A stretch of DNA of 21,788 nucleotides, taken from NCBI GenBank assembly GCA_915066865.1, contig CAJZEE010000028.1:1-21788 (forward strand), in the 5' to 3' direction. Source of the DNA: an uncultured Veillonella sp. (lineage in GTDB: Bacteria > Bacillota > Negativicutes > Veillonellales > Veillonellaceae). The notes under the pieces were generated by a model that saw only the letters and a list, made by a program, of their open reading frames with translations, was not told the origin of the DNA and made no database searches. Below are positions 1 through 6,640 of the stretch, one piece after another. The position numbers and the translations under genes were made by a program. The stretch's first letter is position 1; each line of letters starts with the position of its first letter.

Positions 1-28
1 CTTTCCCTACACGACGCTCTTCCGATCT
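1..28 (+). other. Illumina adapter remnant (not genomic)
   Basis: These bases match the 3' part of the Illumina read-1 adapter and end in GCTCTTCCGATCT. The last 13 bases of the window are the reverse complement of that ending. This is library sequence left on the contig, so the genome begins at about position 29. Confidence 0.97.
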
Positions 29-63
29 TTTTTCGCTATAATCGTAACATAATGTATAAGCCA

Positions 64-102
64 AATAAGAAAACTACCATATATAGTAGTTTTCTTATTT
101 TT
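64..102 (+). terminator. Perfect 14-bp hairpin with T-tract upstream of nrdA
   Basis: The arms 64-77 (AATAAGAAAACTAC) and 86-99 are exact reverse complements around an 8-nt loop, and TTTTT follows at 98-102. It looks like an intrinsic terminator of a gene lying outside the window. A TATAAT at 37-42 sits just upstream, so it could instead be an early terminator or attenuator in an nrdA leader. The core ACTACCATATATAGTAGT also loosely resembles AT-rich palindromic NrdR boxes. These readings cannot be separated from sequence alone. Confidence 0.6.
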
Positions 103-211
103 CTGATTAGACTCAACTTAAAGATATTTTATATAATTCATTCTAATCTTATATATGCTTATACGACTATATTAACAGTTTTATGACTTTTTGCTCTCAA
201 GGGGAACAGTA
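103..211 (+). promoter_or_regulatory. Likely nrdA promoter region
   Basis: This AT-rich stretch lies between the hairpin and nrdA. It holds a TATAAT at 132-137 but no good -35 at normal spacing; TTAGAC at 107-112 is the nearest and is 19 nt away. The nrdA Shine-Dalgarno AAGGGGA lies at about 199-205. No convincing tandem NrdR boxes are visible here. Confidence 0.35.
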
Positions 212-2494
212 ATGGAGATTATGATCAAGAAACGGGATGGCCATTTCGAGCCGTTGTCCGTTGAAAAAACGAAACGAATGATAGCCTTCGCATGTTTGGG
301 GTTAGATTCTTGTGATCCACTAGAATTGGAAATGGATGCGAAGTTGCAATTCGTTGATGGCATGACCACTAAAGAAATTCAAAAAACTTTAGTACAAACA
401 GCCATCGAAAAAGTTATATCTAAAAAAGACGACGGCTTCGGCAACCAAGTTAATAAAATGAACCAAGATTGGCAGTTCGTAGCAGCCCGCCTATTCTTGT
501 TCGATCTCTATAAAGAAGCCGCTATTACTCGTCGTTACAAAGCATTTGGCTACGGCAACTTCCCAAATCTAGTCAACATGCTTGTAGAAGAGAAAAAATA
601 CGCAGACTTCTTCGTTACAGAATACACTGCTGACGAATTGCAAGAGTTAGGCGATTACATCAAACCTAAGCGCGACTATCTCTTCAACTATGAAGGTCTC
701 AAATTATTGGCTGACCGTTACTTGGTAAAAGGTTTTAACAAAGAAATCTTTGAATTACCGCAAGAACGTTTCATGGCTATCGCAATGCATTTGGCTCTTG
801 TAGAAGGGAAAAATAAAGTAAAATACGCTAAGAAATTCTACGATTTGATGAGCCAATTAAAAATGACAACAGCTACACCTACTTTGGCAAATGCTGGTAC
901 ACCATTCCACCAATTGTCCTCTTGCTTTATCTCTGGTGTAGACGACAATTTATGGTCTATCTACGACGTAAATAGCAAGTTCTCTCGCGTATCTAAACAC
1001 GGTGGTGCTCTTGGTATCTACCTTGGTAAAGTTCGTGCATTGAACTCCGATATCCGCGGTTTTAAAAACTCCTCTGGCGGCGTTATTCCTTGGATCCGCT
1101 TGTACAACGATACAGCCGTTGCGGTAGACCAATTGGGTAAACGTAAGGGCGGCGCTACAGTAACGCTTGATATTTGGCACAAAGACTTCTACGAATTCGT
1201 AGAACTTCGTACAAATAACGGTGATGACCGCCGTAAAGCGCACGATATATTCCCTGCTATTTCCGTTCCAAACATCTTCATGGAACGTATGTTAGCTCGT
1301 GAAAACTTCACCCTCTTCGACCCTCATGAAATTTTAGCTGTAAAAGGCTACTCTTTAGAGGACTACTTTGATACAGAGGACGAAAAAGAGTTCACGAAAC
1401 GCTATATCGAATGTGAACAAGATCCTAATTTACACGGCATCGAAGTGCCAGCGTTGGACATGATGAAAAAAATCATGCGCTCCGCTGTTGAAACTGGTAC
1501 GCCATTTATCTTCTTCCGCGACACTGTAAACGCTGCAAATCCTAACAAACATGCAGGTATGATTTACGCGTCCAACTTGTGTCACGAAATCGCACAAAAC
1601 GTTGGCTTCACTAATCTTGCTGAAGAAATCATCAACGAAGACGGTACAATTACTACTAAAACAAATACAGGCGACATGGTTACATGTAACTTGAACTCCA
1701 TCAGTCTTGGCCGTATTACAGACGAAGAGTTGGAAGAAAACATTGCCCTTCAAATTCGTATGTTAGACAATGTTATCTCCATCAACCAAGCACCAGTACC
1801 AGAGTCTCGCATGACTTCTGATAAATACCGCGCTATCGGTCTTGGTACGTCTGGTTATCACCACTACCTTGTAAACCATGATATCCAATGGGAATCTGAT
1901 GAACACATCGAAGTAGCGGACAAATTATTTGAAAACATTGCATTCTATGCGATTAAAGCTTCTATGGAGCTTGCAAAAGAAAAAGGCGCGTACCCAGCAT
2001 TCAAAGGTTCCGAATGGGAAACTGGTGAATACTTCACACGTCGTGGTTACACATCTGATCGTTGGAAACAATTGGCTGCGGACGTTGCAAAATACGGTAT
2101 CCGCAACGGTTACTTGATGGCCGTAGCTCCTACAGGTTCTACATCCAACATCGCTAATACAACAGCTGGTATCGACCCTATCTTCAAAAAATTCTTCATC
2201 GAAGAGAAGAAAGGTTCTTTCACACCAAAAACGGCACCAGATTTGAACGACAAAACATTCTGGCTATACAAAGAGGCACATACAATCGACCAACAATGGT
2301 CCATCAAAGCTTGTGGCGTACGTCAACGTCATATTGACCAAGCACAATCTTTCAACTTGTATATCACGCCTCAAATGAAAGCAAAAGAAATTCTTGACCT
2401 TTACGTAGAAGCCTACAAACAAGGGATTAAAACAATCTACTACATCCGCAATCAATCCCTTGAAATGGATGAATGCACAAGCTGTTCCTCCTAA
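212..2494 (+). CDS. nrdA: Ribonucleoside-diphosphate reductase, class I large (alpha) subunit
   Basis: NrdA reduces ribonucleoside diphosphates to deoxyribonucleotides together with NrdB in the cytoplasm. ATG 212 is chosen because AAGGGGA lies 6 nt upstream; the frame extends to a TTG at 191 that has no such site. This gives 760 aa, close to the 761 of E. coli NrdA. Residues about 3-95 form an ATP-cone, the allosteric activity site. The active-site cysteines are visible: C238 in SSCF and C492 in VTCNLN form the redox pair, and C457 in NLCHEI is the thiyl-radical residue, with N455 and E459 beside it. Y743-Y744 in KTIYYIRN match the radical-transfer tyrosines. The C-terminal C755-x-x-C758 is the thioredoxin or glutaredoxin-exchangeable pair. 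No nrdI or nrdH is adjacent, which argues against a class Ib operon. All key residues are present. Confidence 0.95.
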   Translation: MEIMIKKRDGHFEPLSVEKTKRMIAFACLGLDSCDPLELEMDAKLQFVDGMTTKEIQKTLVQTAIEKVISKKDDGFGNQVNKMNQDWQFVAARLFLFDLYKEAAITRRYKAFGYGNFPNLVNMLVEEKKYADFFVTEYTADELQELGDYIKPKRDYLFNYEGLKLLADRYLVKGFNKEIFELPQERFMAIAMHLALVEGKNKVKYAKKFYDLMSQLKMTTATPTLANAGTPFHQLSSCFISGVDDNLWSIYDVNSKFSRVSKHGGALGIYLGKVRALNSDIRGFKNSSGGVIPWIRLYNDTAVAVDQLGKRKGGATVTLDIWHKDFYEFVELRTNNGDDRRKAHDIFPAISVPNIFMERMLARENFTLFDPHEILAVKGYSLEDYFDTEDEKEFTKRYIECEQDPNLHGIEVPALDMMKKIMRSAVETGTPFIFFRDTVNAANPNKHAGMIYASNLCHEIAQNVGFTNLAEEIINEDGTITTKTNTGDMVTCNLNSISLGRITDEELEENIALQIRMLDNVISINQAPVPESRMTSDKYRAIGLGTSGYHHYLVNHDIQWESDEHIEVADKLFENIAFYAIKASMELAKEKGAYPAFKGSEWETGEYFTRRGYTSDRWKQLAADVAKYGIRNGYLMAVAPTGSTSNIANTTAGIDPIFKKFFIEEKKGSFTPKTAPDLNDKTFWLYKEAHTIDQQWSIKACGVRQRHIDQAQSFNLYITPQMKAKEILDLYVEAYKQGIKTIYYIRNQSLEMDECTSCSS

Positions 2495-2534
2495 TATAGG
2501 ATAGATACACGCTACATTCTATAATGCAATTTAA

Positions 2535-2675
2535 GCTATGGTAAAAGTTAAAGATATCATTGCCATAGTTTACAAAAAATATGCTCTATAACTAGAGAGC
2601 ACTAAACTCGGGAAAGATGCTTTCACGAACAATGTAAATCTGATGACGACCTATAGCAGTATAGGTCGCATCATC
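2535..2675 (+). promoter_or_regulatory. Structured nrdA-nrdB intercistronic region
   Basis: The 199-nt gap between nrdA and nrdB holds several local inverted repeats. CTATGG at about 2537 pairs with CCATAG at about 2563. TGCTCT pairs with AGAGCA at 2581-2600, and GAAAG with CTTTC near 2615-2627. The strongest is a long hairpin at 2642-2675 with stem CGACCTATA/TATAGGTCG and a GCAG loop. It is extended by GATGA/TCATC across a 2-nt bulge and ends 4 nt before the nrdB Shine-Dalgarno AAAGGAG. There is no T-tract, so it is not a terminator. A role in RNA processing, stability or nrdB translation is inferred. No known riboswitch consensus was recognised. Confidence 0.5.
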
Positions 2676-2693
2676 GTATAAAGGAGTCCTACT

Positions 2694-3722
2694 ATGGATA
2701 AAAAACTGATTTTCAACGAAAATGGTGACCGTGGCACGCAATCTATGATTGGCGGTAATACCACGAACCTTCGCGAGTGGAATCGTATCAAGTACGACTG
2801 GGCAAACCAAATGTACCGTACGATGCTCAACAACTTCTGGATTCCGGAAGAAATTTCCTTGAACGAAGACGTTAAACAATTCCCATATTTAACAGATTAT
2901 GAACGTCGTGCCTTTGATAAAATTATTGCGTTCTTGAACTTCCTTGATTCCATTCAATCTGAAAACTTGCCTAATTTGAGCCGCTATATTACAGCATCTG
3001 AAGTGGCATCCTTATTGAATATCCAAGCATTCCAAGAAGAAATTCACGCTCAAAGTTATTCCTACATTTTGGACACTGTAACAAATCCTATTACACGTGA
3101 CAAAATCTATGATGAATGGCGTACAGATAAAACATTGCTTGAACGTAACCGTTTCATCGCCGATGCATACCAACGTTTCAGTGATGAGCCTAGCGAAGCA
3201 AATCTCATTCATACAATCATCGCTAACTATATCTTAGAAGGCATCTACTTCTACTCTGGCTTTAGCTTCTTCTACACTTTGGCACGTCAAGGCAAGATGA
3301 CAGCTACATCCACTATCTTCAAATATATCAATCGCGATGAAGTAACTCACCTTGTATTGTTCCAAAACATCATCCGTGAGTTACGCCGTGAACGCCCTGA
3401 TTTATTTACACCTGAATTAGAGGCGAAAATTACGGACATGATTCGTCAAGGTACAGAAAACGAAATCGCTTGGGGTCAATACATCACCGACGATAAAATC
3501 CTCGGCCTTAACAACGTTCTTATCGAGCGCTACATCAAATACCTTGCCAATATCCGCTTAGAAGCAATCGGCTTACCTCATTTATATCCTGAAATCAAGG
3601 ATAATCCAATGGAGTGGATCGAAAGCTTTTCTAACTTGAATAGCACAAAAACTGACTTCTTCGAAGCTAAAGTTACAAACTATACAAAAGCAGCGGCATT
3701 TGATTTTGACGATTTAGAATAA
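2694..3722 (+). CDS. nrdB: Ribonucleoside-diphosphate reductase, class I small (beta) subunit
   Basis: NrdB carries the metal-radical cofactor that starts catalysis in NrdA. The 342-aa protein has the full ferritin-like ligand set: D85 (FLDSIQ), E115 and H118 (QEEIHAQSY), E182 (ILEGIYFY), and E216 and H219 (RDEVTH). The radical tyrosine Y122 is present at the same number as in E. coli NrdB, so this is a conventional tyrosyl-radical enzyme and not a Tyr-less class Ic type. The start is ATG 2694 with AAAGGAG 8 nt upstream. It follows nrdA by 199 nt and is closed by a terminator at 3767-3804. Fe versus Mn cannot be decided here, but the absence of nrdI favours a di-iron cofactor. In an anaerobe such as Veillonella it would serve during oxygen exposure; that role is an inference. 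Confidence 0.95.
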   Translation: MDKKLIFNENGDRGTQSMIGGNTTNLREWNRIKYDWANQMYRTMLNNFWIPEEISLNEDVKQFPYLTDYERRAFDKIIAFLNFLDSIQSENLPNLSRYITASEVASLLNIQAFQEEIHAQSYSYILDTVTNPITRDKIYDEWRTDKTLLERNRFIADAYQRFSDEPSEANLIHTIIANYILEGIYFYSGFSFFYTLARQGKMTATSTIFKYINRDEVTHLVLFQNIIRELRRERPDLFTPELEAKITDMIRQGTENEIAWGQYITDDKILGLNNVLIERYIKYLANIRLEAIGLPHLYPEIKDNPMEWIESFSNLNSTKTDFFEAKVTNYTKAAAFDFDDLE

Positions 3723-3766
3723 TAGACGTTATAAAATACAATATCTAAGGACATACGAGCCAATAG

Positions 3767-3804
3767 AAAAGAGCTAATAGCTATAACGCTATCAGCTCTT
3801 TTTT
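3767..3804 (+). terminator. nrdAB intrinsic terminator
   Basis: AAAAGAGCTAATAGC at 3767-3781 pairs with GCTATCAGCTCTTTT at 3788-3802 with one mismatch and a 6-nt loop, followed by a T-run. It lies 44 nt after the nrdB stop codon. Confidence 0.85.
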
Positions 3805-4102
3805 CATGATTATTTAAACCTTAGTTATGAGGAATTGCTGCAAATTTAAACAGCTCTCTCCTATTTATCTCTAAAAAACAAAAAACTATCATATCAGTGT
3901 ATATGTTGCTAGAAATATAGTCCCCAAACGCCACCCTCGTTTTACAGTTGACACATGGTTATACATTGTAAATTATATCAATACATTTGTGCGCAAATAG
4001 GCCTACACCGTAGATTTTCATTCGCCCCATGAATGTATTCATAATAAGCTTGGTAAAAGCAAAAGTTTTTGTGTCCACCCTGTTTCAAACTACCAACTAT
4101 TA
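3805..4102. other. Gene-free intergenic stretch (298 nt)
   Basis: I see no coding region here. It holds a perfect short palindrome, ATGAATGTATTCAT at 4029-4042, and a good -35-like TTGACA near 3949 with no well-spaced -10 behind it. The palindrome could be an operator or a weak 3' structure of the minus-strand gene that ends at 4103. The region may also be a remnant of a lost gene. Confidence 0.4.
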
Positions 4103-4561
4103 TCAGCTTTCAATCAATTCAGTTGTCCAGTTAGCAGACTGCAATAGATTGTCTAATAAACGTACTTGTTTTGCGATATGATCAGCTTCTTTTTGGATGT
4201 CTGCCACATTCACAGTCGGCATTAGCTTAATCTCAGACCCTCTCGCACGGAAATTGATACTTCCTGCGCTAGATGCCAAAGTTCGATAAGCAGTTAGGCG
4301 CAAAGCAGCGCAATCTTTTTCGGCAATGATTTCAGTAATAGATCGACCTTCTATAATAGTTTTGCAATTTGTTAAATTAATATCTGCAATTAATTTTTGA
4401 AGTCTATTTACACATTGTTCTAATGTTTTCAAAAGTTCTTCAGGGTTCTCATTCGGTACTTCCCCTTCTTGCACTAAACTATTTTGAGTTAAGCGAAGCT
4501 CTAAATCGCTTATTTTATAATTTAAATCAGATCGTTCTTGTAATGCTTCTGCTAGTTTCAT
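4103..4561 (-). CDS. DIP1984-family protein
   Basis: The 152-aa protein is recognised as DIP1984 family, some members of which are annotated septicolysin. It starts MKLAEALQERSDL and has a central IADINLTN segment. The conserved C-terminal half has SEIKLMPTVNVADIQKEAD at about 109-127 and ends close to SANWTTEL. It is predicted to be mostly helical, probably a coiled-coil bundle (residues 1-70 and 115-145), with no signal peptide or membrane segment. The function is not established. The start has a good minus-strand Shine-Dalgarno (GAGGTGAG). It lies 101 nt downstream of the GNAT gene on the same strand, so the two may be cotranscribed. Confidence 0.8.
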   Translation of the reverse strand: MKLAEALQERSDLNYKISDLELRLTQNSLVQEGEVPNENPEELLKTLEQCVNRLQKLIADINLTNCKTIIEGRSITEIIAEKDCAALRLTAYRTLASSAGSINFRARGSEIKLMPTVNVADIQKEADHIAKQVRLLDNLLQSANWTTELIES

Positions 4562-4662
4562 AAACTCTCACCTCTCAAAAAGATATATCAATTTACTTAT
4601 AAAATACTATGTACAATAATAATATATCCATCAATTCTTATTATACAACACTATTGAACGGC

Positions 4663-5079
4663 TTATAATACTTTCCGCATCATCACATGCGGACAGCCTT
4701 CATCAAGGTATTCGTCCCCTTCAGCACGATATCCAAGGGATTCATAGAATGGTTTGGCCTGTACTTGCGCTGACAAGGAGCACGTCTTAAAGCCGTCACG
4801 ACGAATAGCATTTTCGGCGGCCATCATGATCTTAGTACCTAAATGTTGTCCACGATACAACTTGCGTACCGCCATACGCCCAATATGTGCATCTCCAGCT
4901 GTGTCACTGGGAAAATATCGACACGTACCAGCCGCTTTACCATCAATGGATAAGAGCACAAACTTTGCAGTCTCATCGATTTCATCAAACTCGTCTTCAA
5001 ACCCTTGTTCTTTTATAAATACATCGACACGAATTTGTTTTATTTCCTCTGTTATATGATCTAAGATTTGAATAATCAT
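4663..5079 (-). CDS. GNAT-family N-acetyltransferase (ElaA/YjcF-like)
   Basis: This 138-aa protein is a single GNAT domain that would transfer an acetyl group from acetyl-CoA to an unknown amine. The acetyl-CoA motif A is IGRMAVRKLYRGQHLG at residues 66-81, with the R-G-x-x-L-G phosphate-binding loop. Motif B with KPFYESLGY follows at 109-117. The C-terminal GCPHVMM at 128-134 is typical of the ElaA/YjcF branch, and the N-terminal IRVDVFIKEQGF fits the same branch. The minus-strand start has AAAGGG upstream. Nearby genes give no clue to the substrate. It is divergent from the aro leader, and the two promoters share the 5080-5331 interval. Confidence 0.85.
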   Translation of the reverse strand: MIIQILDHITEEIKQIRVDVFIKEQGFEDEFDEIDETAKFVLLSIDGKAAGTCRYFPSDTAGDAHIGRMAVRKLYRGQHLGTKIMMAAENAIRRDGFKTCSLSAQVQAKPFYESLGYRAEGDEYLDEGCPHVMMRKVL

Positions 5080-5269
5080 AGGTGCCCTTTCTGATTATAA
5101 GCATATTTATAAGAATTGATTTAGGCGTATTACGAAATACTCTATAAACAATGAAAACTTCTTGTTTTTATTATATCAAAAATACGATTAATACCACAAA
5201 GCACCTCAGTTCCTATTAATTCCCACATCAAAAATATTTTAAAACTTCCATGAAATTCACTTTTAGGTA

Positions 5270-5299
5270 TTGCATAATTTTATCATTTGGGTTTATACT
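5270..5299 (+). promoter_or_regulatory. aro operon promoter
   Basis: TTGCAT at 5270-5275 and TATACT at 5294-5299 are separated by 18 nt, giving a good sigma-70/A-type promoter. The expected start near 5305 lies a few nucleotides before the Shine-Dalgarno of the leader ORF, as expected for an attenuator transcript. Confidence 0.65.
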
Positions 5300-5331
5300 A
5301 TACCCAACATTTTAGAAAGGAGCAACCAAAG

Positions 5332-5421
5332 ATGACTAACCAAATTAGCCTCACAGCAAAGCAATACTTTTATTGGTTCTTTATCCAACGTACGGGTAAG
5401 GAACTATTTGTGATGCGCTAA
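5332..5421 (+). CDS. Aromatic-rich leader peptide of the aro operon
   Basis: This 29-codon ORF is too short for routine gene calling. It starts at ATG 5332 behind GAAAGGAG (5315-5322) and stops at TAA 5419. Residues 12-17 are Tyr-Phe-Tyr-Trp-Phe-Phe (codons 5365-5382), six aromatic residues in a row, and F26 is a seventh. It is followed by a strong intrinsic terminator at 5457-5495 and then aroF. Such a run next to a terminator is the hallmark of ribosome-mediated attenuation, as in pheL and trpL of enterics. The mix of Tyr, Phe and Trp codons fits control of the shared chorismate pathway by all three charged tRNAs. The peptide itself is probably only a translation sensor. The role is inferred; the ORF, its ribosome-binding site, the aromatic run and the terminator are seen directly. 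Confidence 0.85.
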   Translation: MTNQISLTAKQYFYWFFIQRTGKELFVMR

Positions 5422-5472
5422 TAAAGGATTATTCAACATTAGTTGCTTAGAATAGTAAAAGGGCTACCCGTA
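5391..5472 (+). promoter_or_regulatory. Candidate antiterminator of the aro attenuator
   Basis: TACGGGTA at 5391-5398, starting 9 nt after the aromatic codons, is exactly complementary to TACCCGTA at 5465-5472, which is most of the left arm of the terminator. Two nested helices extend it: CTATT 5404-5408 with AATAG 5451-5455, and GCTAAT 5417-5422 with ATTAGT 5438-5443 (one G-U). A ribosome stalled at codons 12-15 leaves this structure free to form and sequesters the terminator arm. A ribosome reaching the stop codon at 5419 would cover the two inner helices and favour termination. Confidence 0.65.
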
Positions 5473-5495
5473 TTAGATTACGGGTAGCCCTTTTT
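5457..5495 (+). terminator. Attenuator terminator upstream of aroF
   Basis: GGGCTACCCG (5461-5470) and CGGGTAGCCC (5481-5490) form a perfect GC-rich stem. Flanking A and T runs lengthen it to 14 bp, and TTTTT follows. It lies between the leader peptide stop and aroF with no promoter seen after it, so it must be read through for operon expression. Confidence 0.92.
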
Positions 5496-5552
5496 GTTTG
5501 CTATCCGTATGGTCAGCCCAACTATTCACTGTAGTTACAAGGAGGAATTATC

Positions 5553-6566
5553 ATGATTATTACATTGAAACAAAATGCAGCAGCGGAAGAAGTATCTCGT
5601 TTACGCAGTGAATTAGAGGCTCAAGGATTTGTTATCCACCCAGTAGAAGGAACACGATACAATATTCTAGGTCTGATTGGTGATACTGCATCTCTTGATG
5701 CGCGTCAAATCGAGTCCCTAGATTTCGTAGATAAAGTAACTCGCATTCAAGAGCCATACAAAAAAGCAAACCGCAAGTTCCATCCCGATGATTCTGTAAT
5801 CAATGTAGGTGGTGCACTTATCGGTGGTGGCCACTTCGCAGTAATGGCCGGTCCTTGCTCTGTGGAAACACCTGAACAAGTATTAGCCACTGCTAAAGCA
5901 TGTAAAGAAGCTGGTGCTACAATCCTTCGTGGCGGCGCTTTCAAACCTCGTACATCCCCATACTCCTTCCAAGGCATGGGCCCAGAAGGCTTAGAGTTAT
6001 TAGAGCTTGCTAAAAAAGAAACAGGTCTTCCTATTGTTTCTGAGGTTATGGATATCTCCCAATTACAATACTTTGATAATGTAGATATGCTTCAAATCGG
6101 TGCTCGTAACATGCAAAACTTCACGCTTTTAAAAGAAGTGGGCAAATTAAATAAACCAGTTCTTTTAAAACGTGGTTTATCTGCAACATACGAAGAATGG
6201 TTGATGGCTGCTGAGTACATCATGTCCGAAGGCAATGAACAAATTGTATTATGCGAGCGCGGTATCCGCACATTCGAAACAAAGACTCGCAATACCTTAG
6301 ATGTAACAGCAATTCCTATGATGCATGAATTATCTCACTTGCCAATTATCATGGACCCTAGCCACGCAGCAGGTATGAGCCGCATGGTTCGTCCGCTTTC
6401 ACTTGCATCCGTAGGCGGCGGTGCAGACGGCCTTATGATTGAAGTTCACAACGATCCAGCCAAAGCATTGTGCGACGGTCCGCAAGCATTACGTCCAGAC
6501 CAATTCACTAGCCTTATGAAAGAAATTAACGCGTTACGCCAAGCATTGGTAGAATGCACTAAATAA
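5553..6566 (+). CDS. aroF: 3-deoxy-7-phosphoheptulonate (DAHP) synthase, type I-beta with N-terminal regulatory domain
   Basis: This enzyme condenses phosphoenolpyruvate and erythrose 4-phosphate to DAHP, the first step to chorismate. The 337-aa protein aligns by eye along its whole length with the Thermotoga-type enzyme. Residues 1-70 form a ferredoxin/ACT-like domain that in that enzyme mediates feedback by Tyr and Phe. The TIM barrel follows, with the metal-ligand set C102 (AGPCSVE), H271 (DPSHAAG), E297 (IEVH) and D308 (LCDG). The substrate-binding motifs KPRTSPYSFQG and QIGARNMQNF are intact. AAGGAGG precedes ATG 5553. It is the first structural gene after the attenuator, so pathway entry is both attenuated and probably allosterically inhibited. 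The allosteric effectors are inferred. Confidence 0.95.
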   Translation: MIITLKQNAAAEEVSRLRSELEAQGFVIHPVEGTRYNILGLIGDTASLDARQIESLDFVDKVTRIQEPYKKANRKFHPDDSVINVGGALIGGGHFAVMAGPCSVETPEQVLATAKACKEAGATILRGGAFKPRTSPYSFQGMGPEGLELLELAKKETGLPIVSEVMDISQLQYFDNVDMLQIGARNMQNFTLLKEVGKLNKPVLLKRGLSATYEEWLMAAEYIMSEGNEQIVLCERGIRTFETKTRNTLDVTAIPMMHELSHLPIIMDPSHAAGMSRMVRPLSLASVGGGADGLMIEVHNDPAKALCDGPQALRPDQFTSLMKEINALRQALVECTK

Positions 6567-6582
6567 TCTTACATATCACACA

Positions 6583-6625
6583 AATAAGCTAGTATCCGTT
6601 ATAATAGATACTAGCTTATTCTTTT
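6583..6625 (+). terminator. Intercistronic hairpin between aroF and aroB
   Basis: AATAAGCTAGTATC at 6583-6596 and its exact reverse complement at 6607-6620 form a 14-bp stem with a 10-nt loop, followed by CTTTT. The T-tract is short and the operon continues, so this may be a leaky terminator, an RNase or stability element, or a polarity valve. A TATAAT lies in the loop (6600-6605) but has no -35. Confidence 0.6.
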
Positions 6626-6640
6626 AAGAAAGGAACCGTT

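Noticed and set aside
2495..2693. Cobalamin riboswitch in the nrdA-nrdB gap, prompted by a short GGGAAA stretch
   Set aside because: No B12 box or wider consensus was found, and the reductase is a class I enzyme that does not use cobalamin.
3949..3975. Plus-strand promoter from TTGACA in the gap after nrdB
   Set aside because: There is no -10 at 16-18 nt and no plus-strand gene downstream before 5332.
5300..5552. T-box or TRAP control of the aro operon
   Set aside because: I find no T-box consensus or specifier-loop arrangement and no GAG/UAG triplet series. The aromatic leader ORF explains the terminator better.
6597..6606. Internal promoter from TATAAT in the loop before aroB
   Set aside because: No -35 or extended -10 is found at the right distance, and the sequence is part of a perfect hairpin.
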